Assembly (NCBI GenBank): GCA_020851615.1
Contig: JADZCL010000015.1
Location: 1 to 8,616, forward strand
DNA length: 8,616 nucleotides
DNA from: Rubrivivax sp.
GTDB taxonomy: Bacteria > Pseudomonadota > Gammaproteobacteria > Burkholderiales > Burkholderiaceae_C
Direction of reading: 5' to 3'
Shown: positions 1-6,102 of the stretch, piece after piece
How positions within the stretch are numbered: position 1 is the stretch's first letter
Layout of the letters: every line of letters begins with the position of its first letter
Program-made: the position numbers and the translations under genes
Notes under the pieces: generated by a model
Told to the model about the DNA's origin: nothing
Database searches by the model: none
Seen by the model: only the letters and a program-made list of their open reading frames with translations

Positions 1-220
1 GAGTGCGCGGTGGTGGCGCCCTCGTCGGTGCCCAAGCGTTCGGGCGACCGGGTCAAGACCGAGCGGCGTGACGCGATGAACCTGGCGCGGCTGCACCGTT
101 TCTGGGGACCTCACCGCGGTGCGCGTGCCCGGCGCGGCCGATGAAGCCGTGCGCGACCTGGTGCGCGCGAGGGAAGACGCGGTGCGCGAGTGCCGCAACG
201 CTCGCCACCGTCTGAGGGCG
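1..220 (+). pseudogene. IS110-family transposase fragment, frameshifted and truncated
   Basis: Remnant of an IS110/IS116/IS902-type transposase, whose catalytic domain is a RuvC-like DEDD fold. It enters from the left window edge in frame 1. The stretch reads [20 protein letters not shown] followed by [12 protein letters not shown], the conserved 'GDRVKTDRRDA..LARL' block of the family. One extra T in the TTT run at about 99-101 then shifts the frame: dropping it restores [20 protein letters not shown] and LVRAREDAVRECRNARHRLR, the usual continuation. Similarity stops near 220-226, where another transposase fragment begins. In the KTDxxDA motif the first Asp, thought to be one of the metal-binding catalytic residues, is Glu (KTERRDA). 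Fragment, frameshift and active-site change together show a dead element. The rest of its 5' part is outside the window, and its 3' part is missing. Confidence 0.8.
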
Positions 221-407
221 CTGGTGCGAGCAAGGCGTGTTCTTCGTCACGCGCATGAAGACCGGCGCACACTTCGGAGTCGAGCAGCAGGAGCCGATCT
301 TCGTCCCCCAAGGCAAGGTCGTGGGTGATCGGCGCATCCGCTCGAGCCGCGCGCACGATCTCTGCCCTTGCAGCGCGACGCTCCTCTTCCTGCGGCAGAC
401 AAGCTGA
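216..407 (+). pseudogene. IS4-family (DDE) transposase internal fragment
   Basis: In frame 3, just after an in-frame TGA at 213-215, the sequence reads GRWCEQGVFFVTRMKTGAHF, then GVEQQEPIFVPQGKVVGDRR and IRSSRAHDLCP. This resembles the internal block of IS4-family transposases ('W...GVFFVTRMK.N..F.V.E...VP..G.V..D..IRLS...A...CP'). Similarity fades after about 375, and a stop falls at 405-407. There is no plausible start, no upstream DDE domain and no downstream Y-(2)-R-(3)-E-(6)-K region, so this is an internal scrap of about 60 codons. It abuts the IS110 fragment with no spacer, so one element probably inserted into or recombined with the other. The family call is by recalled motif resemblance only. 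Confidence 0.6.
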
Positions 408-494
408 ACAGCTCGTCCACGCCGCGTGCCACCACGGCGACGAGGGCGCCCATCCCTGATGCACGGGGAGCACTGACCCGAGCACCGATCGCCT
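408..494. other. Short non-coding stretch between IS debris and minus-strand gene
   Basis: These 87 bases separate the transposase scrap from the stop codon of the minus-strand oxidoreductase. I see no convincing coding frame, no clear IS terminal inverted repeat and no hairpin followed by a T-run that would end transcription of the oxidoreductase gene. It may be further decayed mobile-element sequence. Confidence 0.4.
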
Positions 495-1598
495 TCAACC
501 GATGCTCTGCACCTGCCGCGATTGCTGGTAGGCCTGGCCGAAGCGGTTGGCCAGGAAGGCCGGCAACGGCACCTGCTCCTGGCGGATGAAGCCGCGCTGC
601 GGCAGCAGGCCGGCGCGGAAGAGGTCCACGGCCGCGCAGATGCCCGCAGCGGTGGTGATCTGGATCGCCGACTGGGCGGGCAGCGCGGCGCCGTCGCCGC
701 GCTCGGCGAAGACCTTGCGCGCGAACACCTCCTGCAGCAGCACGCCATCGCGCAGGCCGGCGACGGTGACGAAGACCAGCACCACGTCCTGCATGGTGCT
801 CGGGATGGCGCGGCGCAGGATGGCCTTGAGCGTCTGCACGTCGTGCTTCATCTGCAGTTCGTCGAGCAGCACCTGCATCAGCGCGCGGTGCCCGGGATAG
901 CGCACGCTCTTGTAGTCCAGCGTCTGCACGCGGCCGGCCAGCGTGTCGCACAGCGTACCCAGGCCGCCCGAGGTGTTGAAGGCTTCGTACTCGACGCCGT
1001 CCAGCGAGAAGTGCTCCAGGCCCTCGAGGGGCAGCGCCTCGATGCGCCGCCCCTCGTGGATCGCTTCGCAGGGATGGCAGTACTCGTTGATGAGCCCATC
1101 GACCGACCAGGTGAGGTTGTATTTCAGGGCATTGGTCGGGAAGGCCGGCAGCGCGCCAACGCGCATCTTCACCTCGTGCAGCTTCTCGAAGCCCTGCGCC
1201 AGGTGGTGCGCGACGATGCCGATGAAGCCCGGCGCCAGGCCGCACTGGGGCATGAAGGCCACCGGTGCGTCGTCGGCCAGGCGGCGGATGGCCTGCGTGG
1301 CGGCCACGTCCTCGGTGAGGTCGAAATAGTGGCAACCCGCCGTGCGCGCCGCGGTCGCAGCAGGGATGGCCAGGTGATAGGGCAGCGCGTTGACGACCGC
1401 CTGCTGGCCGTGCAGCTCGCGCACGAGCGCGGCGGGATCAGCCGTGTCGGCGACGCGGGCGACCAGGGGCAGCGCACGCAGTCGCGCCAGCGCCGCTGCG
1501 TCCTGGTCGAGCACGGTCAGCTCGTAGTCGCCGGCCGTGGCCAGCAGGTGGGCAATCGTCTGGCCGATGTGACCAGCCCCCAGCAAGGTGATGCGCAT
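495..1598 (-). CDS. Saccharopine dehydrogenase family oxidoreductase, lysine 6-dehydrogenase-like
   Basis: A 367-residue cytosolic NAD(P)-dependent oxidoreductase. It opens with a Rossmann motif, MRITLLGAGHIGQ (GxGxxG at residues 7-12), and VLDQD puts an Asp at position 31 at the end of strand 2, which favours NAD over NADP. The middle carries VVNALPYHLAIPAA, the FDLTED turn and MPQCGLAPGFIG; then come LKYNLTWSVDGLINEY, AFNTSGGLGTL and YKSVRYPGH. This succession matches L-lysine 6-dehydrogenases as I recall them, in both length and order, better than true saccharopine reductases. Lysine 6-dehydrogenase oxidatively deaminates the lysine side chain, giving piperideine-6-carboxylate. The substrate here is inferred; a carboxynorspermidine-type or other amino-acid role is possible. 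The frame is open 29 codons further upstream, to 1685, but those residues are unlike the family; the ATG at 1598 begins exactly at the Rossmann strand and has a good ribosome binding site. It follows rpe on the same strand after 119 bases. Confidence 0.85.
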   Translation of the reverse strand: MRITLLGAGHIGQTIAHLLATAGDYELTVLDQDAAALARLRALPLVARVADTADPAALVRELHGQQAVVNALPYHLAIPAATAARTAGCHYFDLTEDVAATQAIRRLADDAPVAFMPQCGLAPGFIGIVAHHLAQGFEKLHEVKMRVGALPAFPTNALKYNLTWSVDGLINEYCHPCEAIHEGRRIEALPLEGLEHFSLDGVEYEAFNTSGGLGTLCDTLAGRVQTLDYKSVRYPGHRALMQVLLDELQMKHDVQTLKAILRRAIPSTMQDVVLVFVTVAGLRDGVLLQEVFARKVFAERGDGAALPAQSAIQITTAAGICAAVDLFRAGLLPQRGFIRQEQVPLPAFLANRFGQAYQQSRQVQSIG

Positions 1599-1717
1599 TG
1601 CGTTTGCTCCAGCAAGTCGTGCGCTGGAGTCTGGCCGCGGACGATGACGAATGGAAGGCAGGTTCTGGCCGAACTGAACAGCCATCCGTCATTGCGACGG
1701 AAGATTCTGACGGATCG
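1599..1717 (-). other. Intergenic stretch between rpe and the oxidoreductase gene, with inverted repeat
   Basis: This 119-base gap follows rpe in the direction of transcription. Its first part holds a perfect 8-base inverted repeat, ATCCGTCA at 1684-1691 and TGACGGAT at 1708-1715, with a 16-base spacer. A shorter competing pair lies inside it: CCGTC at 1686-1690 and GACGG at 1696-1700. The hairpin would form just after the rpe stop codon, but no U-run follows, so it is not a standard intrinsic terminator. It could be a 3'-end stabilising structure or chance. No good -35/-10 pair was seen for the oxidoreductase gene. Confidence 0.35.
1607..1610 (-). promoter_or_regulatory. Shine-Dalgarno for the saccharopine-dehydrogenase-family gene
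   Basis: On the minus strand GGAG (in GCTGGAGC) lies 8 bases upstream of the ATG ending at 1598. It is the clearest ribosome binding site in the window and fixes the start at 1598 rather than at the in-frame ATG at 1685. Confidence 0.6.
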
Positions 1718-2380
1718 TCAGCGCGCCAGCTCGGCCCGCATGGCGGTGACCACAGCCGCGTAGTCGGCCTGGCCAAAGATCGCGCTGCCGGCGACGAAGG
1801 TGTCGGCTCCGGCGTCGGCGACGCGGCGGATGTTGTCGACCTTGATGCCGCCGTCGACCTCGAGCCGGATGTCGCGCCCGCTGGCATCGATGAGGCCACG
1901 CGCGCGCTCGATCTTGCGCAGGGCGCTGTCGATGAAGCTCTGTCCGCCGAAGCCCGGGTTCACGCTCATGATGAGCACGAGGTCGACCTTGTCGATCACC
2001 CACTCGAGCACGTCCAGCGGTGTGGCCGGGTTGAAGGCCAGGCCCGCCTGCCGGCCCTCGGCGCGGATGACCTGCAGCGTGCGGTCGACGTGCGCGCTGG
2101 CGTCGGGATGAAAGCTCACCATGTCGGCGCCGGCTCGGCAGAAGGCCTGCGCCAGCGCGTCCACCGGCTGCACCATCAGGTGCACGTCGATCGGGGCGCT
2201 CGTGTGCTTGCGCAGCGCCTGGCAGACCATGGGGCCGAAGGTGAGGTTGGGGACGTAATGGTTGTCCATCACGTCGAAGTGGATCCAGTCGGCCCCGGCG
2301 TCCACCACGGCACGCACTTCGTCGCCCAGGCGCGCGAAGTCCGCCGACAGGATGGAGGGGGCGATGCGGTAGGAGGCCAT
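1718..2380 (-). CDS. rpe: Ribulose-phosphate 3-epimerase
   Basis: Interconverts D-ribulose 5-phosphate and D-xylulose 5-phosphate in the cytosol (pentose phosphate pathway; Calvin cycle where present). The 220 residues span the normal TIM barrel. [14 protein letters not shown] at the N-terminus carries the family Ser. The expected metal and active-site residues are His34 and Asp36 in [14 protein letters not shown], His67 in IDVHLMV and Asp176 in LEVDGGI. The phosphate-binding loops [12 protein letters not shown] (138-149) and FVAGSAIF (195-202) are intact. The start at 2380 gives MASYRIAPS, the usual family beginning; an in-frame ATG at 2392 would add MRRH. Neither has a strong Shine-Dalgarno sequence. 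The gene is divergent from apaG across 40 bases. In related bacteria, as I recall, gph and trpE follow rpe; here a lysine-dehydrogenase-like gene does. Confidence 0.97.
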   Translation of the reverse strand: MASYRIAPSILSADFARLGDEVRAVVDAGADWIHFDVMDNHYVPNLTFGPMVCQALRKHTSAPIDVHLMVQPVDALAQAFCRAGADMVSFHPDASAHVDRTLQVIRAEGRQAGLAFNPATPLDVLEWVIDKVDLVLIMSVNPGFGGQSFIDSALRKIERARGLIDASGRDIRLEVDGGIKVDNIRRVADAGADTFVAGSAIFGQADYAAVVTAMRAELAR

Positions 2381-2420
2381 GTGCCGGCGCATTCTAGGAG
2401 CGGCCTCGATAATCGCCGCC
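2381..2420. promoter_or_regulatory. Divergent rpe/apaG promoter region with two -10-like boxes
   Basis: Only 40 bases separate the two divergent start codons. On the plus strand GATAAT (2408-2413) ends 7 bases before the apaG ATG. On the minus strand TAGAAT (complement of 2391-2396) lies 10 bases before the rpe ATG at 2380. Both resemble sigma-70 -10 hexamers, but no good -35 match lies 16-18 bases upstream of either. If used, both mRNAs would be leaderless or nearly so, which fits the lack of Shine-Dalgarno sequences. The two promoters would overlap and might compete. Not proven by sequence alone. Confidence 0.35.
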
Positions 2421-2795
2421 ATGAGCCGACCGCAATTCACCTGCGCCGTGCGCGTGCAGTACATGCCCGAGCAGTCGCAACCCCCTGCCGGCCCGTTCGC
2501 ATTCGCGTACACGGTGACGGTGCGCAACAGCGGCGACGTCACCGCGCAGCTTGTCGCCCGCCAGTGGCTGATCACCGATGCCGACGGCCGCACCGAGGAG
2601 GTGCGCGGCCTGGCGGTGGTCGGTCACCAGCCGCTGCTCAAGCCCGGCGAGAGCTTCGAGTACACGAGCTGGACGCAGATCGCCACACCGCACGGCAGCA
2701 TGCGCGGCACCTACTACTGCATGACCGAGGACGCACGCAGCTTCGAAGCGCCGGTGCCGGAGTTCCAGCTCGTCTTCCCCGGGCTGCTGCACTGA
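2421..2795 (+). CDS. apaG: ApaG domain protein (DUF525)
   Basis: A 124-residue single-domain protein of the ApaG family, which has a fibronectin-III-like beta sandwich. Its exact role is unsettled; it is linked to Co2+/Mg2+ resistance and diadenosine tetraphosphate phenotypes through co-occurrence with apaH. Family signatures seen: [20 protein letters not shown], then [35 protein letters not shown], and [13 protein letters not shown]. Length is typical (about 125). The ATG at 2421 gives [14 protein letters not shown], the usual N-terminus; the 14 codons upstream in the same frame (from 2379) run through the rpe promoter region and are not family-like. Its TGA overlaps the next gene's ATG by one base (TGATG), indicating coupled translation. 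Confidence 0.95.
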   Translation: MSRPQFTCAVRVQYMPEQSQPPAGPFAFAYTVTVRNSGDVTAQLVARQWLITDADGRTEEVRGLAVVGHQPLLKPGESFEYTSWTQIATPHGSMRGTYYCMTEDARSFEAPVPEFQLVFPGLLH

Positions 2796-4804
2796 TGGCG
2801 TCGGCCTGGGACCTGACGGCACTCGTCAACGCCTGCGACGCGCGCGCGCCGCAGGTCGAGCGCCACCTGTGGCTGGTGCGGCTGATGGAGTGGCTGCGTC
2901 ATGCGCCGACCGTGCAGGGCGACGGCTCGACCGCCGGCGGCACGCCGCGCACGCCACTGCCGCTGGTGCGGCTGCGGCACCTGCTCAACGTGATCGAGCA
3001 GCACCCCGACCTGCGCGCGCAGGTGCAGGGGCTGCTGGCGGCCTTCTGGCGCGAGATCGACGCGGCGGCGCTGTTCGCCGACTTCGGTTTCGGCGCGCGG
3101 CTGTCGCTGCGCAGCGAGGTCGCCGCGCGGCTGCGCCGGCGCCTGCTGCCCGGCACGCCGCAGACGAGCGACCTGGCCGAGCTCTTCGGCCTGCTCTTCG
3201 AGCCCGCCGATGCGCAGTGGCTGCAGGCGCTGGACAACGCCACGCTGGCCCGTGTGGCAGCCCTCCTGGCCACGCCCGACGCGGCCTGGCGCGACGCTGT
3301 CGCCGAAGCGCTGACCATCCTCGTCAGCGCGGTGCACGCCTCGGGCTACGCGCCGGCCCTGCGCCAGCGCATGGACCGCGGCCTGCTGGCGCACCAGCCC
3401 TTTCGCCAGCTCACGATGAGCACCAACGCGCTACGCCAGGCGCTGGCCGAGGGGGCGCCGGCTGAAGCGCTGCAGCAGCAGTCCCGGCTGCTGCGCGCGC
3501 TGCTGGACGAGTGCCACAACGCCGCAGCCAGCGTGCGTGCGCACCTCGAAGCCTGCGGCGTCTCGGTGGACATCCTCTTCGAGGTCGACCAGCTGCGGGC
3601 GCGCATCCGCCGCATCGAGCTGCTGCTGGACGTGCTGCTGTCGCCGCAGTCCCCGCCCGAGCTGCTGCGGCTCACGCGCGAGCTGGTCGACGCCGCAGCG
3701 CGGCAGCGCGGCATCCGCAGCATGCTCGCGCGCCACTATGCGCTGCTGGCGCGCCAGCTGGCCGAGCGCCACGCCGAGGTCGGCAGCCACTACATCACGC
3801 GCGACCGCGGCGAGTTCTTCGCCATGCTGCGCATGGCGTTGGGCGGCGGCACGGTGATGGCGTTCACGACCTTCATCAAGTTCGGCATCCTCGCGCTCGG
3901 GCTGTCGGCCTTCTGGGGCGGCGTGGGGGCGGGGATCAACTACGCGACCAGCTTCGTGATCATCATGCTGGCGCCCTGGACGGTGGCCACCAAGCAGCCG
4001 GCGATGACCGCACCGGCGATGGCCGACTGCCTGCCACGCGGACGCGACAACGACGACGCGGCGCTCGAGGGCTTCGTCGACCGCGTGGCACAGCTCACGC
4101 GCTCGCAGACCGCGGGCATCCTGGGCAACGTCCTGGCCTGCGGTCCGCTGGTGTTCCTGCTCCAGTGGCTCAGCACGGCGGCCTTCGGACACCCGCTGGT
4201 GGGCCCAGAAAGCAGCCACCATGTGCTGGCGAGCCTGCACCTGCTCGGGCCCACGCTGCTCTTTGCCGCCTTCACCGGCGTGCTGCTGTTCCTCAGCTCG
4301 ATGATGGCCGGCTGGGCCGAGAACTGGTTCGTCTTCAACCGTCTGGACAGTGCGATCGCGTGGAACCCGCGCGCCGTCGCACGGCTCGGACAGGCGCGTG
4401 CGCAGCGCTGGGCCACCTGGTGGCGCGACAACATCTCGGGCGTGGTCGCCAACGCGTCGCTGGGCTTCATGCTGGGCCTGGTGCCGCCGCTGGCGGCCTT
4501 CTTCGCCCTGCCGCTGGACGTGCGCCACGTCACCCTGTCCTCGGGGCAGCTCGGGGCTGCACTCGGGAGCCTGGGCATGGCCGCGCTTGCCGAGCCCGCG
4601 TTCTGGTGGTGCCTGGCGGCGATTCCGCTCACCGGGCTGCTCAACGTGAGCGTGAGCTTCTACCTCGCCTTCCGACTGGCGCTGCGGGCGCGCGGCATCG
4701 CGCTGCCCGAGCGCAGCCGCATCTACCGCGCGATCCGCGCGCGGCTGCGGCGCGCGCCACTGTCCTTCCTGCTGCCGCCGCGGTCGTCCGCCTCAGCGGG
4801 GTGA
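2795..4804 (+). CDS. 'Site-specific recombinase' family (PF10136-type) integral membrane protein
   Basis: A 669-residue protein that I place in the family annotated 'site-specific recombinase' (Gcr-type, PF10136). Despite the name, I see no tyrosine-recombinase R..HxxR..Y set and no serine-recombinase N-terminal motif. Residues 1 to about 340 are soluble, helical and rich in Leu, Ala and Arg. From about 345 follow several hydrophobic segments: about 348-372 (GGGTVMAFTTFIKFGILAL), 374-396, 442-465 (ILGNVLACGPLVFLLQWL), 475-505 (TLLFAAFTGVLLFLSSMMAG), 554-575 and 588-630. This suggests a multi-pass inner-membrane protein with a large cytoplasmic N-domain. AENWFVFNRLDSAIAWNP, after the fourth segment, looks like the conserved core. 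The ATG overlaps the apaG stop by one base and has no ribosome binding site of its own, so translation is probably coupled to apaG. The 3' end overlaps a convergent small gene by 12 bases. True function unknown. Confidence 0.85.
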   Translation: MASAWDLTALVNACDARAPQVERHLWLVRLMEWLRHAPTVQGDGSTAGGTPRTPLPLVRLRHLLNVIEQHPDLRAQVQGLLAAFWREIDAAALFADFGFGARLSLRSEVAARLRRRLLPGTPQTSDLAELFGLLFEPADAQWLQALDNATLARVAALLATPDAAWRDAVAEALTILVSAVHASGYAPALRQRMDRGLLAHQPFRQLTMSTNALRQALAEGAPAEALQQQSRLLRALLDECHNAAASVRAHLEACGVSVDILFEVDQLRARIRRIELLLDVLLSPQSPPELLRLTRELVDAAARQRGIRSMLARHYALLARQLAERHAEVGSHYITRDRGEFFAMLRMALGGGTVMAFTTFIKFGILALGLSAFWGGVGAGINYATSFVIIMLAPWTVATKQPAMTAPAMADCLPRGRDNDDAALEGFVDRVAQLTRSQTAGILGNVLACGPLVFLLQWLSTAAFGHPLVGPESSHHVLASLHLLGPTLLFAAFTGVLLFLSSMMAGWAENWFVFNRLDSAIAWNPRAVARLGQARAQRWATWWRDNISGVVANASLGFMLGLVPPLAAFFALPLDVRHVTLSSGQLGAALGSLGMAALAEPAFWWCLAAIPLTGLLNVSVSFYLAFRLALRARGIALPERSRIYRAIRARLRRAPLSFLLPPRSSASAG

Positions 4805-4930
4805 GGAGTCGTCGCGCGCTTCGCCGGCCGCCGGCTCGGACCGTTGCGACCGCCCCGCGAACATCGTCCACCAGACCGCGCCGCAGAGGATCGCCAGGAC
4901 GAGCAGAACCTCGATGAGAAGCAGCCACAT
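4793..4930 (-). CDS. Small single-pass membrane protein, hypothetical
   Basis: A minus-strand reading frame of 45 codons, starting at the ATG at 4930 (or 52 codons from the ATG at 4951, adding MARPTRI). The protein has one strong transmembrane helix, MWLLLIEVLLVLAILCGAVW, followed by WTMFAGRSQR and a short hydrophilic tail rich in Glu, Asp, Ser and Arg. This is the layout of a real bitopic small protein rather than a shadow frame, which in this DNA is typically Arg/Ala/Pro-rich. It fills the gap between the recombinase-family gene and mltA exactly: its last 12 bases overlap the former (convergent), and its start codon overlaps the mltA start (divergent). I recall similar small proteins in related bacteria but know of no function. 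An alternative is a chance frame, though the helix and context argue against that. Confidence 0.6.
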   Translation of the reverse strand: MWLLLIEVLLVLAILCGAVWWTMFAGRSQRSEPAAGEARDDSSPR

Positions 4931-6092
4931 GATCCGCGTCGGTCTGGCCATTGCCGGGGCCGCGATTCTAGGTGCGCTGGCGGCGTGCATCGGTGTGCCG
5001 CCGCGACCGCAAGAGGCGCCGGTCGAGCCGCGCACAGCCGCGCCCGCGCACAGCACGGCGCGCTGGGTCGCCGCCGCGTGGTCCGACCTGCCCGGCTTCG
5101 CCGCCGACCGGGCCACCGAGCTCTGGCCGGCGCTGCTGGCCGGCTGTGCGCGTCCGGCCGCAGGCTGGGCACAAACCTGCGCCCGGGCGCTGCTTGACCC
5201 CCCGGCACCGACCGACGACGCGGTGCGGCAATGGCTGATGGCGCAGCTGCAGCCCTATCAGGTGCGGGCCGACGAGGGGCAGGCCGAGGGCCTGGCCACC
5301 GGCTATTTCGAGCCCGAGCTGGAGGCCACGCGCAGCCCGCAGGGCCGATTCCAGGTCCCGCTGTACGCGCCGCCGCTGCAACTGCTGGCCGCTGCGGCGC
5401 CACGCAGGCCCTGGTATACGCGCGCACAGATCGAAACCCTGCCCGCCGCGCGCGCGGCCCTGGCCGGACGCGAGATCGCCTGGGTCGAGGACCCGCTGGA
5501 TGCCCTGCTCCTGCAGGTGCAGGGTTCGGGCCGGCTGCGCATGCGCCAGCCCGATGGCCGCAGCACGCTGCTGCGCGTGGGCTTTGCGGGTCACAACGAA
5601 CAGCCCTACCGCTCACTGGGCCGCTGGCTGGTCGAGCAGGGTGAACTCGGCGCGGCGCAGGCGTCCTGGCCGGCCATCAAGGCCTGGGCGCAAGTCCACC
5701 CGGACCGGCTGCAGGAGCTGCTGTGGGCCAATCCGCGCGTGGTCTTTTTCCGCGTCGAGCCGCTGGCCGACCCCGCCAGCGGTCCGCGGGGTGCGCAGGG
5801 CGTGCCGCTGACGCCGGGGCGCTCGGTCGCGGTCGACCCGCTGGCGGTGCCACTGGGGGCCATGCTCTGGCTGGACACCACCGAGCCCAATTCCGCCGCG
5901 CCCCTGCGCCGCCTGGTGATGGCGCAGGACACCGGCAGCGCGATCACCGGCGCGGTGCGCGCCGATCTCTTCTTCGGCTGGCAGCCGCCAGCCCAGGTGC
6001 TGGCCGGTCGCATGAAGCAGCCGCTGCGCTGGTGGGCGCTCTGGCCACGCGACCTGCCGCCGCCGGCGCCCATGGCGGCAGCGATGCGCTAG
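4929..6092 (+). CDS. mltA: Membrane-bound lytic murein transglycosylase A (lipoprotein)
   Basis: Cleaves the MurNAc-GlcNAc bond of peptidoglycan and leaves 1,6-anhydro-MurNAc ends, the input for wall recycling. From the ATG at 4929 the protein has 387 residues; the in-frame ATG at 4914 adds MRSSH. The signal peptide MIRVGLAIAGAAILG ends in a lipobox, LAAC, with the acylated Cys at residue 20, so it is probably an outer-membrane lipoprotein facing the periplasm. Family blocks in order: GYFEPELEATR (from 125), the WYTRAQIETLPA region, IAWVEDPLDALLLQVQGSGR (QGSG at 198-201), FAGHNEQPYRSLGRWL, and the 3D domain VMAQDTGSAITGAVRADLFF. Asp334 and Asp346 occupy the conserved acidic positions, one of which is the catalytic acid/base. 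The length resembles other proteobacterial MltA proteins. First gene of the cell-wall cluster; its start overlaps that of a divergent small gene. Confidence 0.95.
   Translation: MIRVGLAIAGAAILGALAACIGVPPRPQEAPVEPRTAAPAHSTARWVAAAWSDLPGFAADRATELWPALLAGCARPAAGWAQTCARALLDPPAPTDDAVRQWLMAQLQPYQVRADEGQAEGLATGYFEPELEATRSPQGRFQVPLYAPPLQLLAAAAPRRPWYTRAQIETLPAARAALAGREIAWVEDPLDALLLQVQGSGRLRMRQPDGRSTLLRVGFAGHNEQPYRSLGRWLVEQGELGAAQASWPAIKAWAQVHPDRLQELLWANPRVVFFRVEPLADPASGPRGAQGVPLTPGRSVAVDPLAVPLGAMLWLDTTEPNSAAPLRRLVMAQDTGSAITGAVRADLFFGWQPPAQVLAGRMKQPLRWWALWPRDLPPPAPMAAAMR
4965..4970 (-). promoter_or_regulatory. -10-like TAGAAT upstream of the small membrane protein gene
   Basis: On the minus strand TAGAAT lies 13 bases before the ATG at 4951 and 34 before the ATG at 4930, inside the start of mltA. 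Its immediate context, CCTAGAAT, is the same as that of the box before rpe. The hexamer 17 bases further upstream matches the -35 consensus at only about two positions. If functional, it would start a nearly leaderless transcript for the 4951 start. Confidence 0.25.
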
Positions 6093-6102
6093 CCTGCGGG
6101 CC

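Noticed and set aside
408..494. Possible relic of a group II intron reverse transcriptase (plus-strand words like RPSLMHGE)
   Set aside because: The resemblance covers only a few residues before a stop and cannot be told from chance.
1..494. IS terminal inverted repeats or target-site duplications
   Set aside because: None could be recognised. The fragments are internal pieces, so element ends are not expected here.
1684..1715. Intrinsic terminator after rpe
   Set aside because: The hairpin has no following U-run on the rpe transcript, so it is listed only as an inverted repeat.
522..1763. 413-codon open frame on the plus strand
   Set aside because: It is antisense to the oxidoreductase gene, which has clear family motifs; the plus-strand translation is low-complexity and unlike any family I know.
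1598..2794. Upstream extension of the 2795-4804 frame by 399 codons
   Set aside because: The frame happens to be open, but it crosses antisense rpe and out-of-frame apaG. The ATG at 2795 abuts the apaG stop and gives the family-like N-terminus and length.
3431..4528. 365-codon open frame on the minus strand
   Set aside because: It is antisense to the membrane protein gene at 2795-4804, with the same Gln/His/Arg-rich composition and no domain.
4723..5616. 297-codon minus-strand frame across the start of mltA
   Set aside because: Extremely rich in Arg, Ala and Pro, with no domain; it is a shadow of mltA. Only the short 4793-4930 frame in a different register looks real.
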